Assembly (NCBI RefSeq): GCF_000150955.2
Contig: NC_011683.1
Location: 372,001 to 436,000 of the forward strand
DNA length: 64,000 bases
Reading direction: 5' to 3'
DNA from: Phaeodactylum tricornutum CCAP 1055/1
Taxonomy: Eukaryota; Bacillariophyta; Bacillariophyceae; Surirellales; Neidiaceae
The notes beneath the pieces are model-generated. The model was not told the origin of the DNA and did no database searches. It saw nothing but the letters and a program-made list of their open reading frames with translations. The translations under genes were made by a program, and so were the position numbers. Below, in pieces: positions 63,109-64,000 of the stretch (position 1 is the stretch's first letter; each line of letters starts with the position of its first letter).

Positions 63109-64000
63109 ATGAGTTACTCAATAGCGCCTTCTCTAATATTGCTTTTCGGCGTGTTGTCCGGCGGGCAAGCCTTTCAATTCAAAGCATTTGCTCCTAGATC
63201 ATTGACACGAGTTCTGGCGGAACCGTCGACGACAGCTCCCGCTGATTCTCAGACATCTTCTTCGAATAAGGGAAAGACACTGGGGCTTCTTACGTTTGAC
63301 CTAGACGATACGTTGTACCCTATCGATCTCGTTCTGAATGAAGCCAACGCAGCGTTCGCTCGTGCCATGGAGAATTTTGGATACAAAGGCATCCAGCCTA
63401 GCGATATCAATGAGACGAGCAAAACGATTCGCGAGGAAATTGCTGCTCGCGATCCTCAAGAAGCGGCGGCCTTGACACACACTGAACTCCGTAAATTGGC
63501 CATCCGACGAGAGATGGAGCAAATTACCATCACTCGAAAATTGCAATCGTGCGCGGATGATTGGGCAACGCCAGTAGCTGACTTGTCCCCAGTGGTCGTC
63601 AAACACGCCAAAAAGTACGTGATCTGAGCTTTTGAAAGGTTGCTGACTTCACTTGGTAATCTCTGATAATATTGGATCGACTGCTCCTTCTTTTCGTCTT
63701 TAGGTGGGCGACGGAAGCCGTTTCTCCGACAATCGTTCAGGCTGTTTTGAACGCTTGGGAAATGGAACGACACCACGCCGCTGAACGCCACCTATACCCC
63801 GAATGCGTGGAAGTGTTTGAGCGTATTAAACAGGACCACCCAGACGTCATTATTGGAGCTGTCACGGATGGCAAGGCCAATCCGCTTTTCATGACCTTTA
63901 CTTTAGCTCCGTACTTTGACTTTTGTATGAGTTGGGAAGACGATCAAGCCGGACGACGAAAGTTCTTCAAGGAGCTCGGGTCCATTGAAGGAAACGCAGA
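63109..64000 (+). CDS. plastid-targeted HAD-superfamily hydrolase, 3' end outside window
   Basis: Exon 1 is 63109-63614 and exon 2 starts at 63705 (90-nt phase-2 intron) and runs past the window. The leader, a hydrophobic signal peptide ending GGQAFQFKAFAPR, fits the diatom plastid Ala-Phe rule. The HAD core begins with motif I, LTFDLDDTLYP, whose two Asp residues are nucleophile and acid/base. Motif II is the Thr of GAVTDGKANP in exon 2. A helical cap lies between them. The sequence around motif I and DGKANP resembles pyrimidine-5'-nucleotidase/phosphoglycolate-phosphatase-like plant HADs. The substrate cannot be told, and the last motifs are not in view. Confidence 0.8.
63615..63704 (+). 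other. intron in HAD hydrolase gene
   Basis: 90 nt, GTACGT to TCTTTAG, phase 2. Joining gives HAKKWATEAVSPTIVQ. Confidence 0.8.

Overview
The window reads as nuclear DNA of a pennate diatom, most likely Phaeodactylum tricornutum or a close relative. This is judged from gene content and targeting signals, not from a database search. The evidence is: three precursors with a diatom-style bipartite plastid leader (Ala-Phe at the predicted cleavage site, e.g. ASAFAP in glutamine synthetase); a fucoxanthin chlorophyll a/c protein; compact genes with 0-2 short introns (58-313 nt, GT-AG); and several families that appear diatom-specific. It is a compact euchromatic segment with about 32 supportable protein genes on both strands. 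I see no rRNA, CRISPR or recognisable mobile element.

Left part (1-24 kb): plastid glutamine synthetase II, a radical-SAM-like protein lacking two of its three cluster cysteines, the 60S export adaptor NMD3, the Ski-complex TPR scaffold SKI3, a small one-helix plastid protein, a proteasome beta6-like subunit with a hydrophobic leader, a diatom-type orphan, an ArfGAP, a fucosyltransferase-like type II membrane protein flanked by two copies of one orphan family, an MCTP-like C2 membrane protein and a small transglutaminase-like protein.

Middle (24-46 kb): the peroxisomal AAA ATPase PEX1 (3 exons), a cold-shock-domain protein (3 exons), an Lhcf antenna protein, two unknown membrane proteins (one probably mitochondrial), a free-standing P-type-ATPase actuator domain, actin, a large MMPL/RND transporter, an unknown 205-aa protein, a PA-TM-RING ubiquitin ligase, and a DUF6824 plus helicase-associated-domain protein.

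Right part (46-64 kb): a DYRK1-type kinase whose intron is open in frame, ORC3, a C2CD5 orthologue, the mitochondrial p32/MAM33 protein, the 60S factor REI1/ZNF622 with a decayed first zinc finger, an isovaleryl-CoA-dehydrogenase-type enzyme, a casein-kinase-2-beta-like protein with an N-terminal membrane segment, and the 5' part of a plastid-targeted HAD hydrolase that runs off the end.

The genes are ordinary eukaryotic neighbours rather than an operon or island. They cover plastid nitrogen assimilation and light harvesting, ribosome export (NMD3, REI1), RNA decay (SKI3), peroxisomes (PEX1), replication (ORC3) and mitochondrial catabolism (IVD, MAM33). No single multi-gene novel system stands out. 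The unusual items are individual proteins whose family hallmark has been lost or relocated: the radical SAM protein, the actuator-only ATPase, the membrane-anchored CK2-beta, the beta6 subunit with a leader, and the REI1 finger. Starts given are in-frame ATGs chosen by reading; intron borders were placed by GT-AG, reading phase and family alignment from memory.
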